A stretch of 64,000 nt of DNA from Bedellia somnulentella (taxonomy: Eukaryota; Arthropoda; Insecta; Lepidoptera; Bedelliidae), in contig OY755175.1 in the NCBI GenBank assembly GCA_963576735.1, positions 10,618,401 to 10,682,400 of the forward strand, given 5' to 3'. Of this stretch, positions 21,991 through 33,430 are shown piece by piece. Below the pieces are notes generated by a model. That model was not told the origin of the DNA and searched no databases. It saw only the letters and a program-made list of their open reading frames with translations. A program made the translations under genes and the position numbers. The stretch's first letter is position 1. Each line of letters starts with the position of its first letter.

Positions 21991-24165
21991 GTTTTTTTTT
22001 ATTTTGCATCTACTTTGACCTCAATAGTGAATAATAGGTTATTGATTTAGTCGTAGTCCAATCCAGGTTATGAAAATTAATAGTATTTTTCATAGACGAC
22101 GTGATAGCTCAATGGGTAGAACACCAGTTAACGTGCAAGTGACTAGTGTTCAAATCCCGCGTCGGGCCTACACCAATTTGTCTTTTATAAAGACATATGT
22201 GTGGTTAATTTATCACAGTCGTTAACGGTGAGGGAAAACATCGTGAGGAAACCCATATGGCTGAGTTGTACTTAGTCATGTGACAGTGTATTCGTAAAAA
22301 ACGGCGATAGGCCTGCCCCCTATCACGTAAGTACACTGTCCATGCAAAACGTGGGTACTCTGAACACCAGGTGACAATGTCACGTGATGTTCAAAAGTAT
22401 TAGTACCTCTGCCAACCCCTTCGGGGATATTCGGCGTGAACGTTTATGTTATGTTATGTTTTCATTCGACTACCAGAGGTGATTTAAAAGGGAAGTATTT
22501 CTAACGACTTATAATAGCACTACCCCATTGTCTCCAGTGAGTATTGTGTCAGATGACTAAGGGTCGATGTGGCTGGCATTTCACTAACAATCCTTTATTA
22601 TATTAACTTGTGGAAACAGCAAAGATATGCTGGCCAGTACACTCTGCTATGTACCAACTTCTAATTTGTATTTATATATTAAAAGTGGATGTATGTATGT
22701 TTAAACTCAGTGTTCCACTTAAAAGCGTTAATAATATACTATGTTTACTTCTTGAAAAACATGTAAGAAGTTTTTGCATCCTTTTTCCATTGACACAAAC
22801 TTGATATTAAGTTATTAAGAAGTATCAGACAAATTATTTTAATGGGGTAAATACATAAATTAAATATACCTGGTCAGCGAAAAACCTATCAAAACTTTAA
22901 CCTTCGTATTGGTAATCTACGTGCGACCGAAATCATCCCTTTGATCAAAGCTAAGATAGGTTAGCTAAGTGGTTGAGAAACTTTGAAAAAACATTTATTT
23001 ATCAAATAAATTTGTTTAACGGCTTTTAAAGTTACACAGATTTAACTTCCAGAGACAGTGGTAGAGACATAAATACGTTATAAGCTCAGTCGGGCACTGC
23101 ACAAAATGTGTTTGTAAACTAAGTTGGTGCACACCTTTCAGGCGTTCGAATAAGAGAAAATTGCTTTGACAAAACTTCACACCTTATGCGTTCAAGGGGA
23201 GAAGGGTTTCTGAACCGAGAAAAACTCAAGTAAAAACCAATGTCTCCTATGTTTTGACTTCTTAACGATTCAGCAACTTAAAGAAACTGATGATAGATAA
23301 GTTTGTTTTTATACTCAGTTGTACGGTATACTTTACGTTCATTAATTCTTCATGGCCTTCATCCGATATGACATACATATACACATAAGTTTGTGACACA
23401 TAATTTGGCTTAGTTTTGTGGGTTCCCTCATTTATATTCCTACGCCCCTCTTGAAAACCGAGGTAGGTCTTTTTTTCCAACAGACCTACTAAGGGAATTA
23501 AGATTCAGAACATATATTTTTATTAAAATCCATTTAACTATATTCATTATTCTGGATTAATTGATAATAGTTAATAGTAATTTCGAACTGAATTAAATTA
23601 TTTTTTTATCAGCAGTTATAAAAACTACCCAAAAGCTATCGATTCAACTACTACTGCGACTATTTACAATTCATTTTGGCTTCGTACTGGACGTGGTATC
23701 ATAAGGTGTTATTACAATGTATGTAATCCCAAATGGTTTTGTCCGGGAACGGATTAATACCAAACGCGAGTGATTGGATTTCTGTGAATTGTTTTGTTCT
23801 CCAATTTGTTTCATTATATTACCAGAAAGGCATGTTTAAAAAAAGTACCTAACTGTCTTTTAAAAGCGCTTGAAGCGAGTTAAAATTTATATTTTCTCGA
23901 TAACTCACTAGATACTGGCACGAAATTATACTTTGTGTGCCAATTTCTCATGAGGGCAAAGTTGAAGTTTAAAGTTTCGTGAATTGGAAAATTCCTATTA
24001 AAAAACAGAGCTCTACTTAAGGGTTAAGTTGATGTTACCAACCACGTTATCATTTTAATTCTTTTTTATGTGCGTCATGATATTGTATTATTAATTAAAG
24101 AACGGCGAATGGATTGCGTCGTGTTTACATCCAAACTTTAAATTATCTATTTATTAATTTTCTGT
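21991..24165. other. Intergenic region containing one SINE
   Basis: Apart from the SINE at 22097-22460, this is AT-rich sequence in which I see no gene on either strand. Confidence 0.6.
22097..22460 (+). mobile_element. tRNA-derived SINE, full-length copy
   Basis: The head has pol III boxes: A box in GTGATAGCTCAATGGGTAGA and B box in GTGTTCAAATCCC. The body holds CACCAATTTGTCTTTT, GAGGGAAAACATCGTGAGGA, GGCGATAGGCCTGCCCCC and CCCTTCGGGGATATTCGGCG, and the copy ends in ATGTTATGTTATGTT. The same body recurs at 39311, 60173, 61386, 61754 and in reverse near 51420. The flanks share TTTTCAT, a possible target duplication. Confidence 0.9.
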
Positions 24166-24410
24166 GCTGTGTAGTTTCGGCTTAGAATAGCACTACCCCA
24201 ATTCTTCCGGTGGGTGTATGTAAAAGGCGACTAACGGTATTAGGGCTTTTAAGAGATTTTTGGGCGATGCGGTTGGAGACCCATCACCAACAACCTTTAT
24301 TTTACCATCTTTTCCCCACTTAACTTTCCAAAAGTGGCTGAGGAATTTCTAATTCCTTAGCTCTGGTTACCCCATCTAGGGATTTATAGCCGTGAGTATA
24401 TGTATGTATG
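24166..24410 (+). mobile_element. Full-length copy of the (ATGT)n-tailed retroposed repeat
   Basis: It starts near GCTGTGTAGTTTCGGCTTAG, then AATAGCACTACCCCA, GGCGACTAACGGTATTAGGG, GGGCGATGCGGTTGGAGACC, CATCACCAACAACC, AAGTGGCTGAGGAATTTC, and ends in AGCCGTGAGTATATGTATGT. It serves here as a reference copy. The family has no pol III head that I can recognise and no coding capacity, so it is probably a non-autonomous retroposon moved by a LINE. Confidence 0.85.
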
Positions 24411-25013
24411 TTATTAATTTGATGCTCAAGAAAATTATATTGTATCGGATTCTTTTTATGCATAGGCTCTCTCAACGAAAGCTAGAGAACGTCTTTACGA
24501 CCGACGTAGGAGGAAAAAACCCTTGACACATTGAACATTAATAGTTATTACACACAGCTTTTTATACGCACTTTCGACACGGGTTTGTAGCGATACGTCG
24601 TGATACACGCGGAATCTAGACGCAGCTAATACGCATTTGTGGCTAATAAACTCTCAGTCGACGTGCGTTGTGGTCTGCAAAGGCCGTAAGTTTTGGCGGC
24701 GTGCACACGTGCCGGCAGCGCGCCCGTGGAAATACCACGAAGATCGGATATGTCTGCCAAGTTAAGGTGCATCAGCCAGTGCCTGCGGTTACCAAACACG
24801 GCCGAATTATAATTGTTTGGCGGAATAGGCTCTACGAATTTGCAAGGATTATATGTTCGTTTTGATTTTTATACATTAACTAAATTTAATTTGTTACGCT
24901 TATTTGAGTTTAAGCCTACCAGACTTTGCTTTCGGACCGTTGCCTTACATTTATAGATCATTCTGATATGGAATGAAAAAAAATATATATTTTTGTGTAC
25001 GTCACCATTTCAG
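24411..25013. other. Intergenic region with a GC-richer patch
   Basis: A patch at about 24680-24850 is GC-richer than its surroundings and holds a 65-codon open frame without a recognisable domain. No gene is supported. Confidence 0.5.
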
Positions 25014-25057
25014 TTAGTGTTGCCCAAACGCAAGAACAAGACGAGACTTAGCCAGTC

Positions 25058-25170
25058 TTGGTCTTGGTCTTGCGCCAATACACCTGGTCTTGGTCTTGGT
25101 CTTGGTCTTGCGCTCCCAGTCTTGGTCTTGGTCTTGGTCTTGCAGCAAGAGTCTTGCAAGTCTTGCAATT
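25058..25170. repeat. (CTTGGT)n hexanucleotide array, left arm
   Basis: Runs of two to four CTTGGT units are separated by short different spacers (CGCCAATACACC, CGCTCCCAGT), giving a repeat-of-repeats, then AGTCTTGCAAGTCTTGCAA. Confidence 0.9.
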
Positions 25171-25839
25171 ACCTATTAGTCTATTACTATTTATTAAAGT
25201 TTACTTTAAATCCTAGAAAAACGTATTAGAATTGGAACATTGTGAGCTTGAATGAATATAGCCATAGTAAAGATCAAGCAGATTAATAAATAACTGAAGA
25301 TTTGATAAGAAATTCGAAAAATCAACTGACCTATATGTCGTTTTCGCGCCGCCTCGCCACGTGCCGGCTCTATGATAAGGATGCCGCCGCAAATCAAACA
25401 ATAATATAAAGCGTGTAAAAAAATTCGAAATTATTTTGCATGAGTATACCTACGCTACGCCCTATGGCGGCAATCAAATAGTGTCAAATGTTATGATTTC
25501 GGCGTGGCGGCAACGATTGTTTTAGATTTCAAAAGAAGCCGCCGGCGCGTGTATCATAACCATGTACTTCCGAAAAGCGGCAAATTTCTTTGAGAAGTAA
25601 GTACAAAACCTTTGATGCCGCATTATCAAAGTGCCGATGGTTAAAACATAACTATGCATGCACTCAGTTTGATTTTAATAATATTTTTATTCGCTTTGTT
25701 TATGGTATTAGTCGTAATGCGCATAGGTCCAGTTTTTCATATTCTTTGATACAGTTTTTTGCGTCTCATAGAATTCCTAAGCGTACCTACCTAACCACCG
25801 AACTGTTACACCTAACTACTCAGTGAAATAGCGCTAAGT

Positions 25840-26000
25840 CCTAGCTGCAAGACGCAAGAGTCTTGCAGACTATGTCTTGTTCTTGCTCAAGTCTTGCACG
25901 GTCAGTCTTGGTCTTGGTCTTGCTAAAAATACGCGGTCTTGTTCTTGGTCTTGGTCTTGCAAAAACGCAAGAACAAGACCAAGACTGCAAGACCAAGACT
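25840..26000. repeat. (CTTGGT)n / (ACCAAG)n arrays, right arm
   Basis: It has the same hexamer on the plus strand (AGTCTTGGTCTTGGTCTTG) followed by its complement (CAAGACCAAGACTGCAAGAC) next to the terminal inverted repeat, so this arm can fold on itself and on the left arm. Confidence 0.9.
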
Positions 26001-26018
26001 GAATTTGGGCAACACTAA

Positions 26019-28004
26019 TTTCAGTCATTCATTTAGAGATATAAACTAATTTATTTTATTGATTTACTATTACTGTATACGGTCAAGCTATATTGCGCTA
26101 TGGAATTCATCACAAAGTAACAACAATTCTGATCGAACTAGCGTATCAACCTACTAAACTTGAATTTGCCGCCCCCTAAATATGGCGGTCTTGGCGTGGG
26201 CCCCGGCTTGACCCCACCCCTAGACGTTACCTTGAACGCAGTCATTCGAAGATGTAGAGAGGTAGTAACTGGACTTTAAAAAAAAAAACTGTGTTTCAAA
26301 ATGGGTAGAGTAATTATCTGTCCGGTTTTATTATTTATGTCCCATTGTATAACTAAACCGAAAATAGTTTTCACGCGCAAAATGAATGACTGTAAAAATA
26401 TTTTGTAGATTAATATGCGAAACAAAAACGTTTTATCCCTGCTGACGACAATATGCAGACGGAGGAGTACGAAGTTTCGCACACTTATAATTTATATAGA
26501 GACGACGGAAACTAATTTATAGAAATGAAACAGAAAATATCATTAGACAACAAAAAATAGCATTAAGAATATTTGTTTTGACACACAAGCTAGCATAATC
26601 TTCTTTACACTATGCTTAAATAGGGATATTTTTAATTTTGGAAGTCGATAAGCTTTGTGATGTCGCCATAGAATAACGCTTACTCATTTTATCCCTTGCG
26701 TATCGTAAGAGGTGACGTAGGGTTTTTTAAGAGTTTGTTGATCTCTCAACCATCCTGTATTTTCAATCTTTTCTTCACTCAACTTTTAAAAGTTGCTGAA
26801 TAATTACTAACTTTCAAGCTGTGGCAACCTTTTGTTGGAATTTAAGCCGTGAGCATATGATATATATGTGGTTTTAATACACTTAGTTTAATATGAACTT
26901 ATCTATTGTCACCTAAAATTAAATAGATTTAACTTGAAATAAAATTTATTATTTGTGTAGTAATTCCATGAGCACAAGGACATAAACATATCGGTAAGAG
27001 AACGCGGCTAATTTGCAACTGCCAGCTCATCCATAGTTCGGGGGTCGCCGTATCAAATATATTGTTCCGATAAAAGTAGATACCTAGTGGTCGGACGTGG
27101 CTGGAATACTGACAAACGTCCTAGTGTTCGTTAGCAAAACGCTTTCTAGGAAATTGATATTATTGATATGCCCTTTCTGGATCGCTCCACCAAATTGGGA
27201 ATGTCAGAATGCAATAGAGCGAAAATTGTTGATTACCCTTTCAGAATTCCTAGATTCTACAGTTGTGTTCATGACGTTTTGATATAAAGGTTATTATTGT
27301 TTGCTTTGGGTATTATGTTTAAATGCCAATGAAGATGGTATTGTCATGTGTGATTGTATGTGCTCGTCTGAAGAGTTAAAGAAAAAAGGGCACGTATGTA
27401 TAAAAAGATTGAAGAATGTAAATGAGGCTCGAGAGGTTCGCCAAAATCTTACAAAGTCAATCAATAGCATCTGCTTACCCCTATGGGAACTAATGGTGTG
27501 AGCGAATATATGTAAATACAGTCATTCGTCAATACGTTATATGTAAGACAAGACCGTCTCAATAACGACCCCGTGCAGCCTCACTACTGGATAATTACGT
27601 TAATATATGTTAGCATTGTAAGAGTTAAAGTAAAAGCATAATGATAATGAACCAAGGAAAAGTCACAAACATATTCATAAAGAATTGAACTCATTAGAAC
27701 ATTTTTCCAGTACTGTCATAATATATCCTTTGCGAATATAAAATAACTGAATATGTTGTGATTACCTCATTATCGTGGGTTGAACAATAACAATCAAATA
27801 ATTAGGTTCTACCAATATCCAATATTTTTAGTGAGTTACCCTTATTACTTCTGTTATTCCTTATATGAATTATTTTAATAATGGTGAAACAGAAAATCTA
27901 AATACATACAATTGTTTATCCATACTCAATACTCATGTCATACCTAACAAATATCCTCATTAATATATATTATCCTAATAAATGTATTTTCAGTGACCAA
28001 AATA
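26019..28004. other. Intergenic region
   Basis: AT-rich. A strongly diverged copy of the (ATGT)n-tailed repeat lies at about 26672-26875 (plus). No gene is supported. Short open frames around 27097-27501 have no recognisable domain. Confidence 0.5.
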
Positions 28005-28269
28005 CATACATACATACATACATACATATACTCACGGCTATAAATCCCTTAAAGGGGTAGCCAGAGCTTTGGAGTGAGAAATTCCTCAGCCACTTTTGGA
28101 AGTTGGTTGGGGAAAAGATGGTAATAATAAATGTTTTTAGTGACAGGTTTTTGCTGTGTAGTGGCGGCTTAGAATAACACTACCCCATTTCTACCCGTGG
28201 GTGATCGTAAGAGGCGACTAAGGGTATAGGGGCTTTTTAAGTGATTTTTGGGCGATGTGGTTGGAGACC
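28005..28269 (-). mobile_element. Retroposed repeat with inverted 5' half and 11-bp target duplication
   Basis: The left part (28005 to about 28142) is the 3' half of the family in minus orientation, including the (CATA)n tail. The right part (about 28143-28269) is the 5' half in plus orientation, ending GGTTGGAGACC, exactly where the 3' half would continue. TGACCAAAATA flanks the whole unit (27994-28004 and 28270-28280). This is the signature of twin-primed target-primed reverse transcription: 3' end correct, 5' part inverted, target site duplicated. Confidence 0.88.
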
Positions 28270-28280
28270 TGACCAAAATA

Positions 28281-29817
28281 TTAATTCGCAAAATAGTACA
28301 TTTGACACATGAATAACCAAATAATGTTTAAACGCTTACATAAATATCTATTTCTTAGAAAGAATATGAATTATCAAATAGTAATTTAAGGCTCTTAAAT
28401 AATAATATTGTAACTACTATTGAATCACTAAACCATGTAACACGTATAAACAAATCCTATTTATGTATTTTATCTTTCCGTAAATAATAAAATAAAATAA
28501 ATATAGATTTTTATGATAATGTGCTTTCATGAATGAAATACAGCACTGTAGAGGAAAATAGAATACTTACTAGTTTCAGATTGCACATTTATAGGATATA
28601 TCAGAGCTAAGCAAAGTGAAGTGGAGTAAAGCATTTTCAGTTATAACTTATAGCTAATTACAGGTTTAAACCAGTCCACAGGTCCAGTTAACAAAAAATA
28701 TAAATTGCTAAACGAATTATGATTATGTACTTTCCTCATCTCCATTATATTCATTATATTATATATATGATCATTAGTATAGACAGGTATCGTCCCTTAC
28801 TCTCACGTTTGTCTCAAGAGTTCGTGTATCCGTCTGCCATGCTGTGAAAAACGTGTTCCATTGTTCATATCACTAAATCACAATCCACACCCCTAAAATA
28901 ATAAATATATGATAAAAAAACCCAGAAAATATTGTTGGGCTTATCTTTTTTGTTTTACAGTGTATACTCATTGTTGAGAAAAATCTCTGAAGAAAAATAG
29001 TACAAAAAAGTATTTTTTGCTGCCTTTTACTTTTAAAAGGACTACAGAGAGCGAACAAAGATATATGCAAATGAGTCGCAAATCAAATACAACACTCGTG
29101 CAACACCCCAGGCAGTACTGTCAAGCCTGAGAAGTGTCAGACAGCTCTAGTCCACGACAGTCTTCAGTATTGTTCGTGTCTCAAGCACTCCTCGATCTTA
29201 CTTTTAACATTTACTTTACAAAAATGTAAAAATGTCAAGAATCACAATGAAGCAATTGTGTAACGGAAAATGTTGATGCGACAAAAATGTGGACTCGTCT
29301 CGTCCGAGATACAGAATAATGAGGAAAATATGTAGCTCTGTTCTCGGAAAAAATTGCGCCTGACGAAAAACTTTCTTTTAGATCGAAATTTGCTTGATTA
29401 ATTTTAGCTGTTATTAAATTCACTCTGTTCATTATTGATTTAAACACCTCGCCGCTACAGCAGCATGAAACATGAAGATATTCGCTCGTGGATCGAGATT
29501 ACAATTAATATTTTACAAATAGCAAGTCGGAAATCAACAAATGAAAAATTTCTACGTTTAATCCCGAAAAGGGTTGACACAGGCATTTTTTATTTCTTTG
29601 GAGCATAATATTACATAACATATTGTTTTGCGTTGACTCTTCAAAGTGCCTGTTCGTTGACTTTCTGCCTTGAATTTCTGCCATTATTGGTCTCACGCTC
29701 TTTAAATGTGTTTTGTTGAAAAAATAAGTATGGTAATATACTAAATTAATCCATGTCAAAAAATGCAATTGCATTTTTCATTACTTTATTTTCAAAAGAA
29801 CATTATGAGTATGAAGA
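28281..29817. other. Intergenic region
   Basis: AT-rich. No gene, RNA or repeat could be supported. Short open frames here look like chance. Confidence 0.5.
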
Positions 29818-30186
29818 TTATGAGTAATAATCCCCACATGAGGAATTCATGTCAAAAAACATTAAATTATGTGATAGTTAGGCGTTTCCAACATTTGCAT
29901 TCTATCTGAAAAGGTAGACAAGTGGCCGTCCGAATTAGTTAAAATTCGGAGGTGGGAAACGCAAACACTACTTGAACGTGTAAAAAAGAAACAAAGGATA
30001 GAGAAATTTCGCGCTGGATGCCAACTGACACTGTAGCTCAGTTGGCAGAGCGACGGGGGCGTATACCCGAAGGTCGCGGGTTCGAACCCCGCCAGTGTCG
30101 AAATTTTTCTTTCCTTTAATAACATCTTTTATTTATGAGTAATAATCCCCACATGAGGAATTCATGTCAAAAAACATTAAATTATG
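29818..30186 (+). repeat. 54-bp perfect direct repeats flanking a tRNA-like unit
   Basis: A 54-bp sequence at 29818-29871 (TTATGAGTAATAATCCCC through AACATTAAATTATG) recurs without a mismatch at 30133-30186. The 261 bp between include the tRNA-like sequence 30027-30099. It is either a partial tandem duplication with a 315-bp period or a retroposed unit with a long target duplication. Part of the same motif (CCTCATGTGGGGATTATTAC) forms the end of each monomer of the tandem repeat at 46217-46785. Confidence 0.85.
30027..30099 (+). tRNA. tRNA-like sequence (probably a tRNA-derived repeat or pseudogene)
   Basis: 73 nt fold as a near-cloverleaf: acceptor GACACTG/CAGTGTC (7 bp), D stem GCTC/GAGC, T arm GCGGG-TTCGAAC-CCCGC. 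The internal promoter boxes are perfect (TAGCTCAGTTGGC and GGTTCGAACCC), and TTTTT follows at about 30103. The anticodon arm is irregular: only four clean pairs (CGGG/CCCG) with an 8-nt loop, so I cannot assign an anticodon. A diverged copy of its 3' end and tail (GTGTCGAAATTTTTCTTTCC) occurs at about 46797-46840, which favours a repeat over a working tRNA gene. Confidence 0.5.
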
Positions 30187-30542
30187 ATACACATCGTATC
30201 ACACTTATTAAAAAATTCGGGTTCGCCGCGGAAATATGAGTGTCAGTTGTCAATAACCATATTATATTTTGCATTTCGATATTCTGATTGTAGCCTGTAG
30301 CGGTTCGGAACCACTGAAAGACTCAAAATTGTATAAAAGCATGACGTTAGCAACTATTTATATTAAAATTCGGCTTTCGTAGCAAATAAAAGACACCTTT
30401 ACTGCACCATCTATGTATATTACCAAGTAGTGCATAAATTCTTTTTTTTAAAATACGGTTGTAAGTTGCTATCTGACTAAATATCAAATTAGTCCAATAG
30501 AAACAATATATATGATATAAGAATAAATGAAAAAAAGAACCT

Positions 30543-30636
30543 CACTATAATCACGGCTTTAAATTTCAGAAAGGGGTATCCAGAACTTACGCATATGAGA
30601 TTCCACCGACACTTTTGGAACTTTAACTTCCCTATA
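30543..30636 (-). mobile_element. Partial retroposed repeat abutting a mariner
   Basis: It matches the 3' portion of the (ATGT)n-tailed family in minus orientation (AATCACGGCTTTAAAT, GACACTTTTGGAACTTTAAC). An inverted counterpart at 33046-33145 lies on the far side of the mariner block. Confidence 0.7.
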
Positions 30637-31934
30637 CGAGGGGCATGCCAAAAGAAACTAGATACTCAAAAATTATAAAATTTATTCTTTATTACAAGTA
30701 TCGATCTTTTCAAAGTATTCACCCTGAGTGATACTTTCTCATTCGTCTGAACCAATTGGAAAATACGTGTGACCACTCTTCTTTAGATACCTCAGAAAAC
30801 TCGAAATTATAGGCAACCAGCGCATCTTCTTTGCTTTCAAACCTCTTCCCCTTTAGTTTTTCTTTGATTTTTGGAAACAAGTAAAAATCACAAGGCCATA
30901 TTCCCCTGACCTAGTCAGGGGAATATGGCATGTGAGGGAGAATTGACACATTTTTCGAGTTGAAAAAGTCTAGTGTTCTGGCAGACGTGTGCGGCGCCGC
31001 ATTGTCGTGGTGCCAGAGAAGGTGCCGTATTCCTGACTTCAGTCGCTTGTCACACCAATCTGATATTACTGTTGGAGCACAAACTGTCACATACCATTCG
31101 GAGATCAACGTTTTTTCAATCTCTAGCACAACAGTAGCAATATGACCCGTTTTGCAGAAAAACGAAGCGAGCATTTGTTTCTGTGTGCTTCGTGCACGGC
31201 GACATTTCGTTGGAGTTGGCTCGTCTTCAAAGCACCATACAGTCGACTGTCGCTTTGATTCAGGATCATAGTTATATAGCCATGTTTCGTCACCAGTCAG
31301 TATATCATATACGTTTTTTTTTCTAGCGTCCGTTGAATTTATCTATCATGAATAGGCACCAAACCACCCGACGGTCTTTCTGCTCATCGGTAAGTTTGTG
31401 CGGCACCCATCTCGAACAACAACGTTTACGGAGAGAAAGGTGGTCGTGAATTATGGTTTGTATTGCTGCTGATCCAATTCCTAGTTCTCGCTCTAGTTCT
31501 ACATATGTAATTCGTCGGTTTTCGCAAATAAGTTTTACGACTGCACGAACGTTTTCTTGCGTGACCGCGGTTGGCGGCCGTCCTGTCTTCGCTTCATCTT
31601 CGAGACATCCCCGTCCTCTTTAAAATTCAGCAAACCAATTGAATACTGTTGCTCGGGAACAAGCAGACTCATCAAAAGTAGAAGCCAAAAGTTCAAAACA
31701 TTCATAAGGCTTTAAACCTTTTTTAAAGTCATAATAAATCATAGCGCGAAAATCACGTCGACTGAGCTCCATTGTTGCAAGTAAATTTCCGCCAGATTCT
31801 CGGAAAAATGATGCTGATTCAAATAAAAAATAAATAAGAGAAGTGTGTTCTATATTCAAATATGTCAATAAAAAGCCAGCCTATAAGATGGTGTATAGCT
31901 TGCCAGTGTCAATTAAATGAGAAAAGAGTATCTA
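30637..31934 (-). mobile_element. Mariner-like element 1, defective, with truncated 5' end
   Basis: The 3' inverted repeat starts CGAGGGGCATGCC after a TA and matches both ends of the copy at 37919-39200. The transposase reads on the minus strand: an N-terminal part with MELSRRDFRAMIY (about 31770) and ATVFNWFAEF, then a premature stop near 31620. Further down come GDETWLYNYDPESKRQSTVW, the first catalytic Asp region, and HHDNAAPHTSA, the second. Near the third Asp (YSPD) a small palindrome breaks the frame (30896-30928). The 5' inverted repeat is cut at 31934, where the second mariner begins. It cannot make an active transposase. Confidence 0.88.
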
Positions 31935-32925
31935 CGAGGGCGGGTCAATAAATCCATGACTTTTGGAATAAAACACAGATTTTTTGATAAAAAATAATTT
32001 TATTTTTCAACGTAGTCTCCCTTGAGCTCTATACACTTTGTCCAACGCTTCTCCAATTTTTTTATCCCTTCCAAAAAAAATGATTTGTCGAGGTCCTCAA
32101 AATAGGCCTTTGTTTGCGAGAGGACTTCATCATTGGAGTCAAATCTTTTTCCACCTAGCCATTTCTTCAGGTTTGGGAACAAGTAGTAGTCGCTTGGAGC
32201 CAAATCTGGAGAATAGGGTGGATGAGGGAGCAATTCATAACCCAATTCATGCATTTTTGGCATGGCAACTGCACATGTGTGCACTCTTGCATTGTCTTGG
32301 TGGAAAAGAACTTTTTTCTTGGCCAAATGAGGTCGGTTTTTTTTCAAATCGTAATTGTATCGGTCCAATAAGTTGGCATAATATTCCCCATTGATTGTTC
32401 TTCCCTTTTGTAGGTAGTCAATGTGGATTATCCCGCGTGCATCCCAAAAAACAGTCGCCATAACTTTATTGACTGACAAACCCACCTTGGCCTTCTTTGG
32501 CGCCTATTCACCCTTAGAAACCCACTGTTTTGACTGTTGTTTGATCTCTTGTGTGTTGTGATGGATCCATGTATTGTCCACGGTTCCAAAACGGCGCAAA
32601 AACTCCTCCACATTACGATTAAACAACGCCAAACCTTCATGTGAAGTTGTTACACGATTGCTTTTGTGGTCGACTGTAAGCAAACGCGGCACCCATCTTG
32701 CGGAAAGCTTTCTCATGCCCAAGTGATCATACAAAATTGAAACCACTGAGCCATGCGAGATCCCTACGGCTTCCACAGTCTCTCGCACTTTCAATCTTCG
32801 GTCGGCGAACACCATATCGTGAATTTTTTCGATTGTTTCGGGTGTAGAGACCTCAACTGGGCGTCCAGGACGTTCAGCATTTTCAGTGCTTGTACGGCCA
32901 CAACGAAATTCAGTAAAAAAAGTAA
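31935..32925 (-). mobile_element. Mariner-like element 2 (different subfamily), frameshifted and 5'-truncated
   Basis: It starts CGAGGGCGGGTCAATAAATC after the TA that ends mariner 1. Minus-strand transposase pieces: FRCGRTSTENAERPGRPVEV near 32900, VRETVEAVGISHGSV with the following helix-turn-helix region at 32504-32815, then after a frame change the C-terminal half at 32000-32485 with LFHQDNARVHTC and PYSPDLAPSDYYLF, the second and third catalytic acids with mariner spacing. The N-terminal end and the 5' inverted repeat are missing. It is a dead copy, distinct in sequence from the family of 30637 and 37919. Confidence 0.87.
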
Positions 32926-33045
32926 ATTATTAGTCACTTAGTAATTCAAATATCCCTCATGAATTTGGATTGCAGATTTGAATATTGAAATGAATTTCGG
33001 AAGCTTAGGGCATCACGCTTACATTTAGAATAATCAAACACATAT

Positions 33046-33145
33046 ATGGAAGTTAAAATTCCAAAAGTGTCTGTGGAATTACATATTCGGAAGCTCTGGA
33101 TACCCCTTTTTGGGATTTAAAGCCGTGAGTATAGTGAGATATGTA
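33046..33145 (+). mobile_element. Partial retroposed repeat, inverted relative to 30543-30636
   Basis: GGAAGTTAAAATTCCAAAAG, then AGCTCTGGATACCCCTTTTT and AAAGCCGTGAGTATAGTGAG. With the copy at 30543 it brackets the two mariners as an inverted pair about 2.6 kb apart. Confidence 0.7.
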
Positions 33146-33430
33146 ACACCTATTTTTTACATTAAATGTATTTTAAAATTTAATTATTTGAAAACCGCCC
33201 AAAAAAAAATCGCTCCATTAACCTCGTCACGCTCAGCACAGCTCTGGTGGAAAAGGCTTAGCGGAACGTAATTATTTGTTGCTTCGAAAGCCAACCCCTA
33301 CTTGTCCACCACGCCGCGCTAGTCTATGCTGAATAAGGTGATGTAGCCATCCAAACCTCCCTATTCAGTTTTCGTTTGTTCCATCGATAGGGAGTCAATT
33401 TCAATAGTTGCTACCAGCCCACCACTTTAG

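Larger units (their letters stand above)
25014..26018. mobile_element. 1-kb inverted-repeat element with (CTTGGT)n arrays
   Basis: The ends are perfect 15-bp inverted repeats, TTAGTGTTGCCCAAA at 25014 and its complement ending at 26018. The flanks share TTTCAG (25008-25013 and 26019-26024), which would be a 6-bp target duplication. A TA duplication with slightly shorter ends is the alternative reading. Inside each end lie arrays of CTTGGT hexamers and related CAAGAC units (25058-25165 and about 25840-26000). The AT-rich middle has no transposase, so it is non-autonomous and its superfamily is uncertain. Confidence 0.8.

Noticed and set aside
22101..22160. SINE heads (also at 39320, 60180, 61758) considered as tRNA genes
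   Set aside because: They have A and B boxes but no paired acceptor stem or anticodon arm and are followed by a common SINE body.
25058..26000. Regularly spaced CTTGGT arrays considered as a CRISPR-like array
   Set aside because: The unit is a 6-bp simple repeat with irregular short spacers in a eukaryotic genome and inside terminal inverted repeats, so it is a transposon-associated microsatellite.
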